64,000 nucleotides of DNA from an uncultured bacterium (GTDB lineage Bacteria; Bipolaricaulota; Bipolaricaulia; RBG-16-55-9; DRJF01): contig CAJXGD010000001.1 in assembly GCA_913053845.1 (NCBI GenBank), positions 32,711 through 96,710 of the forward strand, read 5' to 3'. Positions 54,706 through 62,787 of this stretch are shown one piece after another. Within the stretch, counting starts at the first letter, position 1; each line of letters starts with the position of its first letter. The notes under the pieces were generated by a model. That model was given only the letters and a program-made list of their open reading frames with translations. It searched no databases and was not told the origin of the DNA. Position numbers and translations under genes: made by a program.

Positions 54706-55705
54706 TGCCCTTAAAGCTGGTGGCGATCGTCAGGTTGCCACCGGTAAAGCCGCTGCTGCTGAATTTTCCTTGTGCCTCGAGCTGAAGGCGATCTATCATC
54801 CCCTTCAGGCTAAGCTGCTCGCTCACCAAGCCGGAGGGATCAAATTGGGTAACGCTCTTAAAGTGAGCAGCTCCCGCAGCGCCGCTCAGGCTGAGTTCAC
54901 TACCTGCCAGACCGGAAGGGTCAAAGTTGGTGGAGCTCTCGAACTGCAGCGAGCCCGCTTGTCCGGCCAGAGCGACCTGCTGCTCTGCAAAACCGGTCGC
55001 ATCGAAGGTTGTGGTGCTGGAAACGTTTATGTCATTGACGGTGGTCGAGAGCGCAAAGCTGTCAGTGGAGAAGCCTGCGGCGGTATAGACGGTGGTGCGC
55101 GCGAAGTTGACCTGCCCCAGCTGGGCGCTCAGGGTGAGGCTATCGCTTGCCAAGCCCTTGGGGGTCAGGACGGTCGTGCGCGTGAGGGAGAGGTCGTCCA
55201 GCGCTGCCTGCACCGTGAAGACCTTCTTGGCGAAGCCGGCCGGCGTGAGGGTCAGGCTGCTGGAGAGCGAGGCGCCATCCTTGGTCTTGGCGCTGCCCTC
55301 CAAGGTAGCGCTGGCGAAGCCTGCCGGGGTGAAAGTCGCCGAAGCGCTGAGCTTAAATGGTTTAATCGTGTGGTTCACCGAGAGCGTTTCGGAGCTGAAG
55401 CCGCTGGGGCCGAAGGCAGTGAGGCTGAAGACCTTTGCCTGCTCGATCACCCGACTGGCAGAGAAGCTGCCCTGAGCGAATCCGCTGCCGGGGGTGAAGA
55501 CCAGGGTGAGCGCCAGATCGGTCTGGGCCAGGGTAGTACTGGCCGTGGCCTTGAAGTTCGAGCCGGCGCTGGAGTAACCGGACGGCCCAAAGGCCAGACT
55601 GGCAGTGAGGTTGAGGTCGAGCGTCTGCGCCTGGCCGCCCAGGCCGACTCCGATCAGAATGACGAGCAGGAGAGATAACACACCTAGCAAGCTTTGTTTG
55701 CCCAT
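54686..55705 (-). CDS. Exported protein of eleven 27-residue beta repeats
   Basis: 339 residues: signal peptide (about 1-27), a short lead, then eleven tandem units to the C-terminus, six exactly 27 residues and others 25-31. Each begins with an aromatic or Leu, a [TDS]P.GF/L turn, then two amphipathic strands (for example LTPKGLASDSLTLSAQLG). Thr/Ser-rich, no Cys. It could be a beta-barrel of about 22 strands or a beta-solenoid on the surface. I know no matching family. GGGAGG precedes the ATG; promoter TTGACG/TATAGT. Confidence 0.75.
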   Translation of the reverse strand: MGKQSLLGVLSLLLVILIGVGLGGQAQTLDLNLTASLAFGPSGYSSAGSNFKATASTTLAQTDLALTLVFTPGSGFAQGSFSASRVIEQAKVFSLTAFGPSGFSSETLSVNHTIKPFKLSASATFTPAGFASATLEGSAKTKDGASLSSSLTLTPAGFAKKVFTVQAALDDLSLTRTTVLTPKGLASDSLTLSAQLGQVNFARTTVYTAAGFSTDSFALSTTVNDINVSSTTTFDATGFAEQQVALAGQAGSLQFESSTNFDPSGLAGSELSLSGAAGAAHFKSVTQFDPSGLVSEQLSLKGMIDRLQLEAQGKFSSSGFTGGNLTIATSFKGIKLGGK

Positions 55706-55743
55706 GAACAGATCGCCTCCCTAAGCGTTGGGCTAATTGGCTT

Positions 55744-55773
55744 ACTATAACGCTTTTTGCCCCTAATCGTCAA
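55744..55773 (-). promoter_or_regulatory. Promoter of the 27-residue-repeat gene
   Basis: Minus-strand TTGACG (55768-55773) and TATAGT (55744-55749), 18-bp spacer. Confidence 0.65.
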
Positions 55774-56000
55774 GTTCTGGGCATTACATTACGGAGGGTC
55801 AACAGGTTGACAAGTTAAGGGCCATGACCTGCCAACGTTTTAGTGCCATCCCCAGCCCCTGTTGGTGATCTCTGTCACCCCCAAGATGGGCGACCTGACG
55901 CCCGGCTACCGACCGGAGTCCGTCACCTCCAGCACCGAATCGTCGAGTAGAACCCCCAAGGGTCCTTAGCTCCGGCGTGCCGAGCCGGTAGGCTAAGCGT

Positions 56001-56738
56001 GTGACCGAGCGAGGTTCTTACTCCAACATGATGAACAGAAACTTTACCTTTGGGCGGATGTGGACGATGAACAGCAGACACGAGCGCAACGGCAACCAGA
56101 TATCTGCGGCCCTGGGCATAATCTGCGCCCAAGGCAGTAAGCGCACCTATAGCAAAGGTGAGATCATCTATCAGCCGGGCGATCTGGACAGCGCGATCTA
56201 TTACATCCGCAGCGGCAAGATCAAGCTGGCCTACCTCGACGAGAGCGGGCGCAAGCTCACCCTGTCCATCCTGGGGGAGAATGAGCTCTTCGGCGAGATG
56301 GCCCTCATCGGCGAACGCAAGCGCACCCTGCTGGCCCAAGCGCTCGAAGAGGTCTCGATCTACGAGATAGATGAGCGCCGGTTTCTAGACCTGGTGGAGC
56401 GCAAACCGGAGCTGGCCTTGGATATTATCGGCCTCTTCGGGCGACGCACCCGTGAGATCGAGCGCAAGCTGGAGGATCTGGTCTTCAAGGACATCTCCAC
56501 CCGGCTCTCGCGCCAACTGCTCAAGCTGGTCAAGGAACACGGCCAGGAGACCAAGAATGGCACCCAGATAGATTTCAAGATCACCCACAAAGAGCTGGCC
56601 GATTTAATAGGCTCCGCCCGCGAGAATACCACCTCGGCGCTCAATCGCTTGGCCAAGGAGGGCATCTTGGACAAGCGGCGCTACCGCATCATCATCAAGG
56701 ATGAAGAGAAGCTCAAGCAGCTAGGTGGCAACTTATAG
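56001..56738 (+). CDS. Crp/Fnr-family transcription regulator
   Basis: 245 residues: beta roll with GEIIYQPGDLDSAIYYI and GENELFGEMALIG, and C-terminal HTH (ITHKELADLIGSARENTTSALNRLA). Close paralogue of the protein at 37761. The N-terminus is uncertain: GTG 56001 with AGG eight bases upstream, or ATG 56028/56067. It precedes hisS on the same strand. Confidence 0.88.
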   Translation: MTERGSYSNMMNRNFTFGRMWTMNSRHERNGNQISAALGIICAQGSKRTYSKGEIIYQPGDLDSAIYYIRSGKIKLAYLDESGRKLTLSILGENELFGEMALIGERKRTLLAQALEEVSIYEIDERRFLDLVERKPELALDIIGLFGRRTREIERKLEDLVFKDISTRLSRQLLKLVKEHGQETKNGTQIDFKITHKELADLIGSARENTTSALNRLAKEGILDKRRYRIIIKDEEKLKQLGGNL

Positions 56739-56831
56739 TCTGGTCGGGTTGCAAGCGGATAGCCGGCTCGGTAAAAACAGCTTAGCCCTCAGGCCCGTTA
56801 GCCTACCGCTAACGCTGGTCTGGAGCCACAG

Positions 56832-58190
56832 GTGATCATGGCCAAATTAAACCTGCCGCGCGGCATGCACGACTATCCTCCGGAAGAGAAACTTCGCCGC
56901 GACACTCTTATCCGACTCTTGATCGAACGCTTCGAGGCCTACGGCTTCCCCCCACTGGAGACGCCCATCGTGGAGCGCTGGGAGGTCTTGAGCGCCAAAT
57001 ACTCCGGCGGCACCGAGATCCTCAAAGAAACTTTTCAACTGACCGACCAGGGCGGGCGGGCGCTGGGGCTGCGCTACGACCTGACCGTGCCCCTGGCCCG
57101 CTTCATCGGCAGCCATCCTACGATCAAACGCCCCTTCAAGCGCTACCAGATCGGCCCGGTCTTTCGCGATGGCCCCATCCGCAAGGGCCGCACGCGCCAG
57201 TTCATCCAGTGCGATGTGGACATCGTCGGCTCCAGCTCCATGCTGGCCGACGCCGAGTGCCTCAACCTGACGCTGGATATCTTCGAGCGCTTGGGCTTCC
57301 AGGTGATGGTCAAGCTCAATAATCGTAAAATTCTCTATGAAATTATTCGGCATTTCGAGCGTTCGGAAGAGATCAATGAAGCTGCACTGCCCGTCTCGGA
57401 TGACGAGATTATTCTCACACTGGACAAACTGGAGAAGGTAGGCCAGGCGGGGGTCATTAAGGAGCTGGTGGACAAGGGACTGGAGCGCCCTCACGCCGAG
57501 GGGTTGCTGGGCATTCTGGAGCAACTCGCCGGAGAGAGCAACGCTGAGGTTTTGACTGAGATAATGCAATGCTTTGCTGCGCCCTCCGAGGGTGCCCGGG
57601 AGCTGGAAGCGCTGCTTCAGTCGGTTCACTCCGAGGAGCGAGTCCGGATCGTCCCCTCGCTGGCCCGCGGCCTCAGCTATTATACCGGGACGATCTTCGA
57701 GGTCTATAGTCTGGATCCGCCCTTCGATTCGGCCCTGGCCGGCGGCGGCCGCTACGACCGGCTGATCGGCGACCTGCTGGACACAAAACAGCCCTACCCT
57801 GCTGTAGGCATCTCCTTCGGCCTGGAGCCGATCATGGAGCTGCTGAAAGCAAGCGAGAAGGAAAGCGGGCAACCCCGCACTGTGACCGAGCTTTATGTAA
57901 TTCCCATCGGGACGGTCAAGGAGAGCTTGGCGCTTACCCATCAACTCCGTTCGTCCGGGATCAAGACCGATCTGGATCTGATCGGACGCGGCGTCTCCGA
58001 TAATCTACGCTACGCCAACACTTATCAGATTCCCTACGCGCTGCTCATCGGCCCCGACGAGCTGGCCCGCGGGCAGGTCAAGCTGCGCGACATGCGGACC
58101 GGCTCGGAAGAGTTGCTCGAGCTGCCAGAGGTCATCGCCCGGCTGCGCGGCGGGCTGCCTCCAGACGAGCCGCCACATCCGGCCAGTTGA
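56832..58190 (+). CDS. hisS: Histidyl-tRNA synthetase
   Basis: Charges tRNA-His. 452 residues, class II fold: motif 1 region LPRGMHDYPPEE, motif 2 FRDGPIRKGRTRQF, the His-A loop RGLSYYTGTIFEV and motif 3 GGGRYDRLIG, then an anticodon-binding domain (from about 350). The RGLSYYTG loop has Ser where bacteria often have Asp, a variant known in archaeal-like enzymes. GTG 56832 (GGAG 6 nt upstream) or ATG 56838. It overlaps convergent sod by 59 bp. Confidence 0.94.
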   Translation: MIMAKLNLPRGMHDYPPEEKLRRDTLIRLLIERFEAYGFPPLETPIVERWEVLSAKYSGGTEILKETFQLTDQGGRALGLRYDLTVPLARFIGSHPTIKRPFKRYQIGPVFRDGPIRKGRTRQFIQCDVDIVGSSSMLADAECLNLTLDIFERLGFQVMVKLNNRKILYEIIRHFERSEEINEAALPVSDDEIILTLDKLEKVGQAGVIKELVDKGLERPHAEGLLGILEQLAGESNAEVLTEIMQCFAAPSEGARELEALLQSVHSEERVRIVPSLARGLSYYTGTIFEVYSLDPPFDSALAGGGRYDRLIGDLLDTKQPYPAVGISFGLEPIMELLKASEKESGQPRTVTELYVIPIGTVKESLALTHQLRSSGIKTDLDLIGRGVSDNLRYANTYQIPYALLIGPDELARGQVKLRDMRTGSEELLELPEVIARLRGGLPPDEPPHPAS

Positions 58191-58743
58191 CCACGTTCCA
58201 GAAAGCCTCTATATAAGCCCCCCGATTGTTCTGATACTTGAGATAATAGGCGTGCTCCCAGACGTCGAGTACCAGCAGCGGCCGGGCGCCCTGGGCGGTC
58301 AGGTTCTGATGTTTTTCGGCTTGCAGGGTCAGCAACTGATCTGAGTTGGGCTCGTAGGCTAAGATGCCCCAGCCGGAGCCCTCCACCCCGCCGGCCGCAG
58401 CGCTGAACTGCGCCTTGAAATCAGCAAAACTCCCGAAATCATGGCTGATTTTCTCCGCCAATGATCCCTGGGGCTCGGCGCCCCCCTGCGGGCTCATGTT
58501 GGGCCAAAAGATCGAATGCAGCAGATGACCGCTAGCGTTGAAGGCCAGGTCGCGCAGCACCGCCTTGATCGCGGCATAATCCCCGCTCTGGCGCATCTTT
58601 TCCAGTTTCTCTAGAGCAGCGTTGGCCCCGTTGACATAGGCCTGATGGTGCTTATCGTGATGCAGACGCATCGTCTGCTCGTCTATATGCGGCTCCAAGG
58701 CTGCGTAGTCATAGGGCAGAGGTGGCAGTTCATATTTGACCAT
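58132..58743 (-). CDS. sod: Superoxide dismutase (Fe/Mn)
   Basis: 203 residues, usual length. Metal ligands: His in MRLHHDKHHQAYVN, His in SGHLLHSIFW, and Asp/His in LDVWEHAYYLKYQNNR. The residues do not settle Fe versus Mn. AAGGAGTG precedes the ATG. The promoter is TTGAAA/TAAGAT. Its presence indicates exposure to oxygen. The last 59 bp overlap hisS. Confidence 0.95.
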   Translation of the reverse strand: MVKYELPPLPYDYAALEPHIDEQTMRLHHDKHHQAYVNGANAALEKLEKMRQSGDYAAIKAVLRDLAFNASGHLLHSIFWPNMSPQGGAEPQGSLAEKISHDFGSFADFKAQFSAAAGGVEGSGWGILAYEPNSDQLLTLQAEKHQNLTAQGARPLLVLDVWEHAYYLKYQNNRGAYIEAFWNVVNWPDVAARLEAARRAAGR

Positions 58744-58777
58744 TGACGATCACTCCTTGGGTTGATTGGCTGAGATA

Positions 58778-58806
58778 ATCTTAGGGCGAGCGGCGGAATT
58801 TTTCAA
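58778..58806 (-). promoter_or_regulatory. Promoter of sod
   Basis: Minus-strand TTGAAA (58801-58806) and TAAGAT (58778-58783), 17-bp spacer. Confidence 0.6.
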
Positions 58807-58833
58807 CTGTAAGCTTCCGAATCTCGGCGAGGA

Positions 58834-60051
58834 CTAAGCTGACCAAGCCCGCTGCAACTCCTCCAGCTCCCCCTCGCTGATCGCCCGACGGATCTGGACC
58901 ATCAGCTTGGCCAGGGTGCGCAGATTATGGACGGTCGCCAGCCGCAGGGCCAGCAGCTCCTTGGCACCGAAGAGATGGTGCAGATAGGCTCGGCTGAAGT
59001 TTTGACAGGTATAGCAGTCGCAGTCTGGAGCGATCGGCCGGGCATCGCGGCGAAAGCACGCATTGGTGATGTTGATCCGATAGTTTGGCGGCCGGCAGAC
59101 CAGCAAGTGTCCCATGCGCCCTAGGCGCGTGGGGATGACGCAATCGAAGGTATCAATGCCCCGTCGGACGATCTGAAAGATGTCGGGAATGGCACCGATG
59201 CCCAACAAGTGTCGAGGTTTTTCAGATGGCAGGAGCGGGACCGTCCAGTCGAGCACCTGGTGCATCTGGGCCTTCGATGAGCCGAGTGACCCGCCGATGG
59301 CGAAGCCGTCGAACTCATGCGCGGTGATGAAGCGGGCGCTCTCCCGGCGCAGATCTTCATAAGCCCCACCCTGGACGATGCCATAGAGCGCTTGAGTTTG
59401 CCGGGCCTGCGGCTCGGTCTCCTGGAAATGGCGCAGCGCCCGCTCGGCCCAGCGGTGGGTGCGCTCCAGTGCCCGGCGGGTATATTCGTAATCGTGCAGC
59501 GGCGAGGTGCACTCGTCGAGCGCCAGGATGATGTCCGCGCCGAGCGCCCGCTGCATCTCGATGACCCCTTCGGGGGTAAAGCGCTGCGGTGAGCCGTCCA
59601 GGTGCGAGCGAAAGCTGACGCCCTCCTCATCTATCTTCACCAGGGAATGGCCCGGCCGAGCCGCTTTGAGATGGCCGCCGCGCGGGTTTTCCTCAGGGAA
59701 GATCGAGGCGACCTTGCCTACACCCTGCTCCAACCCCGCGCCGAGGCTGAAGACCTGAAAGCCGCCGGAGTCGGTCATGATCGGCCCCGGCCAACCCATG
59801 AAGCGGTGCAGGCCGCCCAGCTCGGCGATCAACTCTTCGCCGGGTCGCAGGTGCAGATGATAGGTGTTGGCGATCAGGACTTGAATGCCCAGCCGGGCCA
59901 GCTCAGCGGGGGCGATTCCCTTGACGGTCGCTTGGGTGCCCACGGCGACGAAGGCCGGGGTTTCAATAACGCCATGCGGGGTCTTTAGCCGACCGCGCCG
60001 GGCGTTGCTGGCCGGGTCTTGCGCTATGATCTCAAAGTCAAGTGCGCTCAT
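58834..60051 (-). CDS. tgt: tRNA-guanine transglycosylase, predicted queuine-type
   Basis: 405 residues. Replaces guanine-34 in GUN anticodons with a deazaguanine. Asp94 (TDSGGFQ), GIVQGG, nucleophile-region DTFDCVIPTR and zinc ligands CDCYTC are present. The base-pocket loop reads AIGGSLGSSK; Gly257 takes the place of Val233 of preQ1-type enzymes, like Gly in queuine-type eukaryotic TGT, and the Glu235 equivalent is Ser. It starts 1 nt after the stop of a queuosine-salvage glycosidase gene, which supplies queuine. Confidence 0.92.
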   Translation of the reverse strand: MSALDFEIIAQDPASNARRGRLKTPHGVIETPAFVAVGTQATVKGIAPAELARLGIQVLIANTYHLHLRPGEELIAELGGLHRFMGWPGPIMTDSGGFQVFSLGAGLEQGVGKVASIFPEENPRGGHLKAARPGHSLVKIDEEGVSFRSHLDGSPQRFTPEGVIEMQRALGADIILALDECTSPLHDYEYTRRALERTHRWAERALRHFQETEPQARQTQALYGIVQGGAYEDLRRESARFITAHEFDGFAIGGSLGSSKAQMHQVLDWTVPLLPSEKPRHLLGIGAIPDIFQIVRRGIDTFDCVIPTRLGRMGHLLVCRPPNYRINITNACFRRDARPIAPDCDCYTCQNFSRAYLHHLFGAKELLALRLATVHNLRTLAKLMVQIRRAISEGELEELQRAWSA

Positions 60052-60052
60052 G

Positions 60053-61000
60053 TCAATAGTAGATCGTCAGCGTGCGGTGATAGGGCTTGGCACGGAACTC
60101 ATCGCGCTGACCCAAATGCCAGAGCAACCGGTCGAGCTCAAAGGAGTGCAGACGGGTGTCCCGGCGCTCCATCTCGCGGCGGAGCAACTCGACCGCCCAG
60201 ACGGTGTGGGCCCGTATCTCGATCTCCTCCGGACTGCCAGCGGGTAATTCGCGGCGGGCATCAACTCGCTCGGCCAACCGCTCGTCATAGCGCAAGATGC
60301 CCAGATGGCGCAGGACCTGGGGCAGCTTGTAGTCGGCGAAGGCGGTCAAAAGATCCACATCTGGCAGCGCGCCCTGGCCCTCTGCGCCGGAGGCCTCATG
60401 GAGATCGGCGGCTAGGATCTGGGCCCGCTTGTAGAAATAAACTGGCTGGCCTCGATAAGTAGCCCGATCGCGGAACGAAGGGAAGTGCGATGTCAAGAGG
60501 CGAACCAACTCAACGGCCGAGCCGCTGGCGGCTTGGAAGAGCCTGGCGGCCTGCCCCTGGAACTTTTCGTGCAGCACCTGTCCCAACTCGCGCAGGATCT
60601 GCGCCCGTTCATCTAGGAGCGGGATTTCGCCTGTTCCTCCCAAAATGCTTCGGAGCTGATCAGGAGTAATCTTGATGAGCTGTTGGAGGTCTTCGAGCGA
60701 ACTGTGCTGCTCGAAGGCGCGCTTGAGGGCGGCGGCCAGAGCCCAGTATCCGGAGATTTTTTCGCCCTGATAGTCAATGGCCCAGCGCGGCTCCGGCCAG
60801 AAGCAGAAGTTGAGCGCGTCGAGCAACAAGAGATAGTGAGCCAAGCGCTCCGGCTCTCCTGAAAAGTGATAGCGCCCTTCCCAGCGGGGAACTTTCGAAA
60901 GAGCGAGCTCAGGGGCGAAGCGGGCCAAGGCCTCCTGATCGAGCGAGACATGGCGGCTCTGGGCGACGACTTGTCGGCACGAATCGAGAACTATCTGCAT
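60053..61000 (-). CDS. Queuosine 5'-phosphate N-glycosylase (DUF2419/Qng1-like)
   Basis: 315 residues of the DUF2419 family, whose members release queuine from queuosine 5'-phosphate (human QNG1; a Sphaerobacter member has been studied). Recognisable segments: PRWEGRYHFSG, LDALNFCFWPEPRW, a DYQ.EKISGYWAL stretch, FADYKLPQVLRHLGIL and the closing HRTLTIYY. It is adjacent to tgt with 1 nt spacing. No preQ1 biosynthesis gene is present in the window, supporting salvage over de novo supply. Confidence 0.85.
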   Translation of the reverse strand: MQIVLDSCRQVVAQSRHVSLDQEALARFAPELALSKVPRWEGRYHFSGEPERLAHYLLLLDALNFCFWPEPRWAIDYQGEKISGYWALAAALKRAFEQHSSLEDLQQLIKITPDQLRSILGGTGEIPLLDERAQILRELGQVLHEKFQGQAARLFQAASGSAVELVRLLTSHFPSFRDRATYRGQPVYFYKRAQILAADLHEASGAEGQGALPDVDLLTAFADYKLPQVLRHLGILRYDERLAERVDARRELPAGSPEEIEIRAHTVWAVELLRREMERRDTRLHSFELDRLLWHLGQRDEFRAKPYHRTLTIYY

Positions 61001-61035
61001 AGTAATGAGCCTTTAAGGGCAACAATCTACTGGGG

Positions 61036-61064
61036 AGCTTAGCCTATGGAGCGTGCTGGGGCAA
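61036..61064 (-). promoter_or_regulatory. Promoter of the Qng1-tgt operon
   Basis: Minus-strand TTGCCC (61059-61064) and TAAGCT (61036-61041), 17-bp spacer. Confidence 0.5.
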
Positions 61065-61090
61065 GGTGGGCTGGGGATAATCCAGATAAT

Positions 61091-61212
61091 CGCCGGGAAA
61101 TGAATTTCCCGGCTACGAGATGTCAGGGAAACCCTCTCGCGAGGGTTCACGGCCTGGAACCCCGTCAGGGGTTTTGTGCCTCACCGTAGCCGGAGATTTT
61201 AATCCCCGGTGT
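61091..61212. mobile_element. MITE/REP-like inverted-repeat element
   Basis: A 120-bp run of palindromes: stems 61092-61101/61104-61113, 61130-61136/61141-61147 and 61158-61163/61168-61173. Its ends are related (CCGGCTACG on the left, CGTAGCCGG on the right), so it can fold as one large inverted repeat. It abuts the truncated integrase exactly where homology to integrases stops. No coding capacity of its own; any transposase must act in trans. Confidence 0.65.
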
Positions 61213-61434
61213 TAATTGGTTTTGCGTCGACGACGCAACGTGTTGCTCTATGGCCAAATGGGTGAGAAAGACCTCAATTTCTGGGGAGCCCATCTGGAGG
61301 GGATGCCGCCTGTTGTGGAACAGAGTATAGCGTTTTATCCAAGAGACGTAAGCCTCTTCGGTGCGGATGGAATAGTGCTTGATCCGGATGGCTTCACGGA
61401 CCCGGTCGAGAAGCTTCTTAGGGCGTTTTTCCAT
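61165..61434 (-). pseudogene. Truncated integron-type tyrosine recombinase
   Basis: About 90 codons, of which the first 75 match the N-terminal core-binding domain of integron integrase/XerC-like recombinases (KKLLDRVREAIRIKHYS, EEAYVSWIKRYTLFHN, GSPEIEVFLTHLAIEQHVAS). Homology stops after a STQNQ motif at about 61213, where the inverted-repeat element begins and supplies an unrelated tail. The catalytic domain with R-H-R-Y is lost. A strong promoter still drives it, so a protein fragment could be made. Confidence 0.85.
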
Positions 61435-61475
61435 CGTGCCTCTATCCACCATTGATTTTCAGACTGAATTGATGT

Positions 61476-61504
61476 ATTATAAAAGTTATATCGAGTTAGG
61501 TCAA
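61476..61504 (-). promoter_or_regulatory. Strong promoter of the integrase remnant
   Basis: Minus-strand TTGACC (61499-61504) and TATAAT (61476-61481), 17-bp spacer. The first palindrome of the adjacent array begins 7 bp beyond the -35 box. Confidence 0.75.
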
Positions 61505-61510
61505 GGATGA

Positions 61511-61655
61511 TAGGCGGAACGCTTGTCCGCCTATTACGACCAAGAGAGGGCTTAGACGGAATGATGTCCGTATAACATGCAGAACGGTCATTTAGGTGGA
61601 AAGGTTTCCGTCTAAGGTAGCAGAAGGGGGATTAGGCGGAAGAATGTCCGTCTAG
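61511..61655 (+). repeat. Array of four 23-bp palindromes at about 40-bp period
   Basis: Copies at 61511-61533, 61553-61575, 61593-61615 and 61633-61655. Each is an imperfect dyad, consensus TAGRCGGAANNNTGTCCGYCTA; start-to-start distances are 42, 40 and 40 bp, about four helical turns, so all would face the same side of the DNA. The array fills the space between the integrase-remnant promoter and the CBASS operon, suggesting an operator set for a cooperative regulator. Confidence 0.8.
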
Positions 61656-61714
61656 TAATAGTTCGAGCAACAAAATAGCCACTAAGGACCGTGAAGCGAA
61701 GGAGGAGTATCGCC

Positions 61715-62776
61715 ATGGCCGAGATACAGAAGCAGTTCGAGGAATTCAATGAGGCGATTCGCCTCAAGCAATATGAGGACAACGCAACGCTTCGCGAGAA
61801 GCGAGATGTCGTCCTGAAGAAACTCAAACAGCGGCTGAAGGTGCTCTTCGAGGAGAAGGATGAATCCCCTCCGAAATACACGACTTTCGACCAGGGCAGC
61901 TATAAGCTGGGGACTGGCGTCAAACCGCTCACGGGTGACTTCGATATTGATGTGGGGCTGCTTTTCGAGGTGGATCGAGAAGATCACCCCGACCCGGTTG
62001 TAGTGAAACAATGGGTGTTCGATGCGTTGGACGGACACACCAAGAAAGTCGAGCTTCGCCGTCCGTGTGTCACGGTCTTCTACCAGAGCGGTGAGGAACC
62101 TCTCTATCATGTGGATCTAGCAGTCTACTCGGCGGCAGATTCCAATAGCGACAACAAGACCTGCCTGGGGAAAGGGAAGCAGGCATCCCTCCCTGAGAAC
62201 TGTATCTGGGAGGAGGCCGATCCAGACGGTCTGATCACTGTGCTCAGCGGCAAGTATTCAGGAGACGATTGGGAACAGTTCCGTCGTTGTCTCAGGTATC
62301 TGAAACGCTGGAAGGACCTCAAGTTCCCAGCCGACGGCAACGCCGCTCCTGTGGGAATCGGGCTGACGATCGCCGCATACAACTGGTTCTACCCCAAACA
62401 CAAGGTAGTGGATGCTTACGCAGGCCAGACGAGTGCCGACGACCTGGGGGCACTGTTGGATTTCGTTGATGCGATGTACCGGAATTTCCGGTCCGTGTTC
62501 CGTGATGGCGAAAGGATCGATAGGCTTGAGGCGAAACTGCCCGTCGCTCCCTACAACGACGTTTTCGAGAAGATGTCCGACAAGTACATGGCCCAGTTCA
62601 AGGAGAAGCTCCAGAAACTGGCCGTGGCGCTGGATGAGGCATCAAAGGAAGCCGATCCTGTCGAAGCCTGCAGGAAACTCCAGAAGTTCTTCGGCGAAGA
62701 CTTCCCCGTGCCGGAGAAGGACGATACGGGAGAAGAGCGCGGACCGGCCATCATCACGGGAAGCCAATCTGCCTGA
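61715..62776 (+). CDS. CD-NTase cyclic-oligonucleotide synthase (CBASS)
   Basis: 353 residues, nucleotidyltransferase of the CD-NTase (cGAS/DncV-like) superfamily that makes a cyclic di- or trinucleotide on phage infection. Motifs: GS at 61-62 in DQGSYKLGTG, the metal-binding DxD in GDFDIDVGLLF (Asp77, Asp79), and a third Asp134 in YHVDLAVYS. A helical C-terminal region with an acidic flexible tail ends in ...GSQSA; a small C-terminal residue fits the target of a Cap2-type ligase. ATG at 61715 has AAGGAGGAG 6-7 nt upstream. AT-richer codon use than the core genes suggests transfer. Confidence 0.88.
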   Translation: MAEIQKQFEEFNEAIRLKQYEDNATLREKRDVVLKKLKQRLKVLFEEKDESPPKYTTFDQGSYKLGTGVKPLTGDFDIDVGLLFEVDREDHPDPVVVKQWVFDALDGHTKKVELRRPCVTVFYQSGEEPLYHVDLAVYSAADSNSDNKTCLGKGKQASLPENCIWEEADPDGLITVLSGKYSGDDWEQFRRCLRYLKRWKDLKFPADGNAAPVGIGLTIAAYNWFYPKHKVVDAYAGQTSADDLGALLDFVDAMYRNFRSVFRDGERIDRLEAKLPVAPYNDVFEKMSDKYMAQFKEKLQKLAVALDEASKEADPVEACRKLQKFFGEDFPVPEKDDTGEERGPAIITGSQSA

Positions 62777-62787
62777 GCCATCAGTCC

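Noticed and set aside
61511..61655. CRISPR array
   Set aside because: The repeats are imperfect palindromes with few copies and differing bases, intervals of 17-19 bp are too short for spacers, and no cas gene is present; an operator array before the CBASS genes fits better.
61511..61655. Integron attC/attI sites left from the adjacent integrase
   Set aside because: The dyads lack the GTTRRRY/RYYYAAC cores and the asymmetric stem features of attC sites, and they are evenly phased rather than separated by cassettes.
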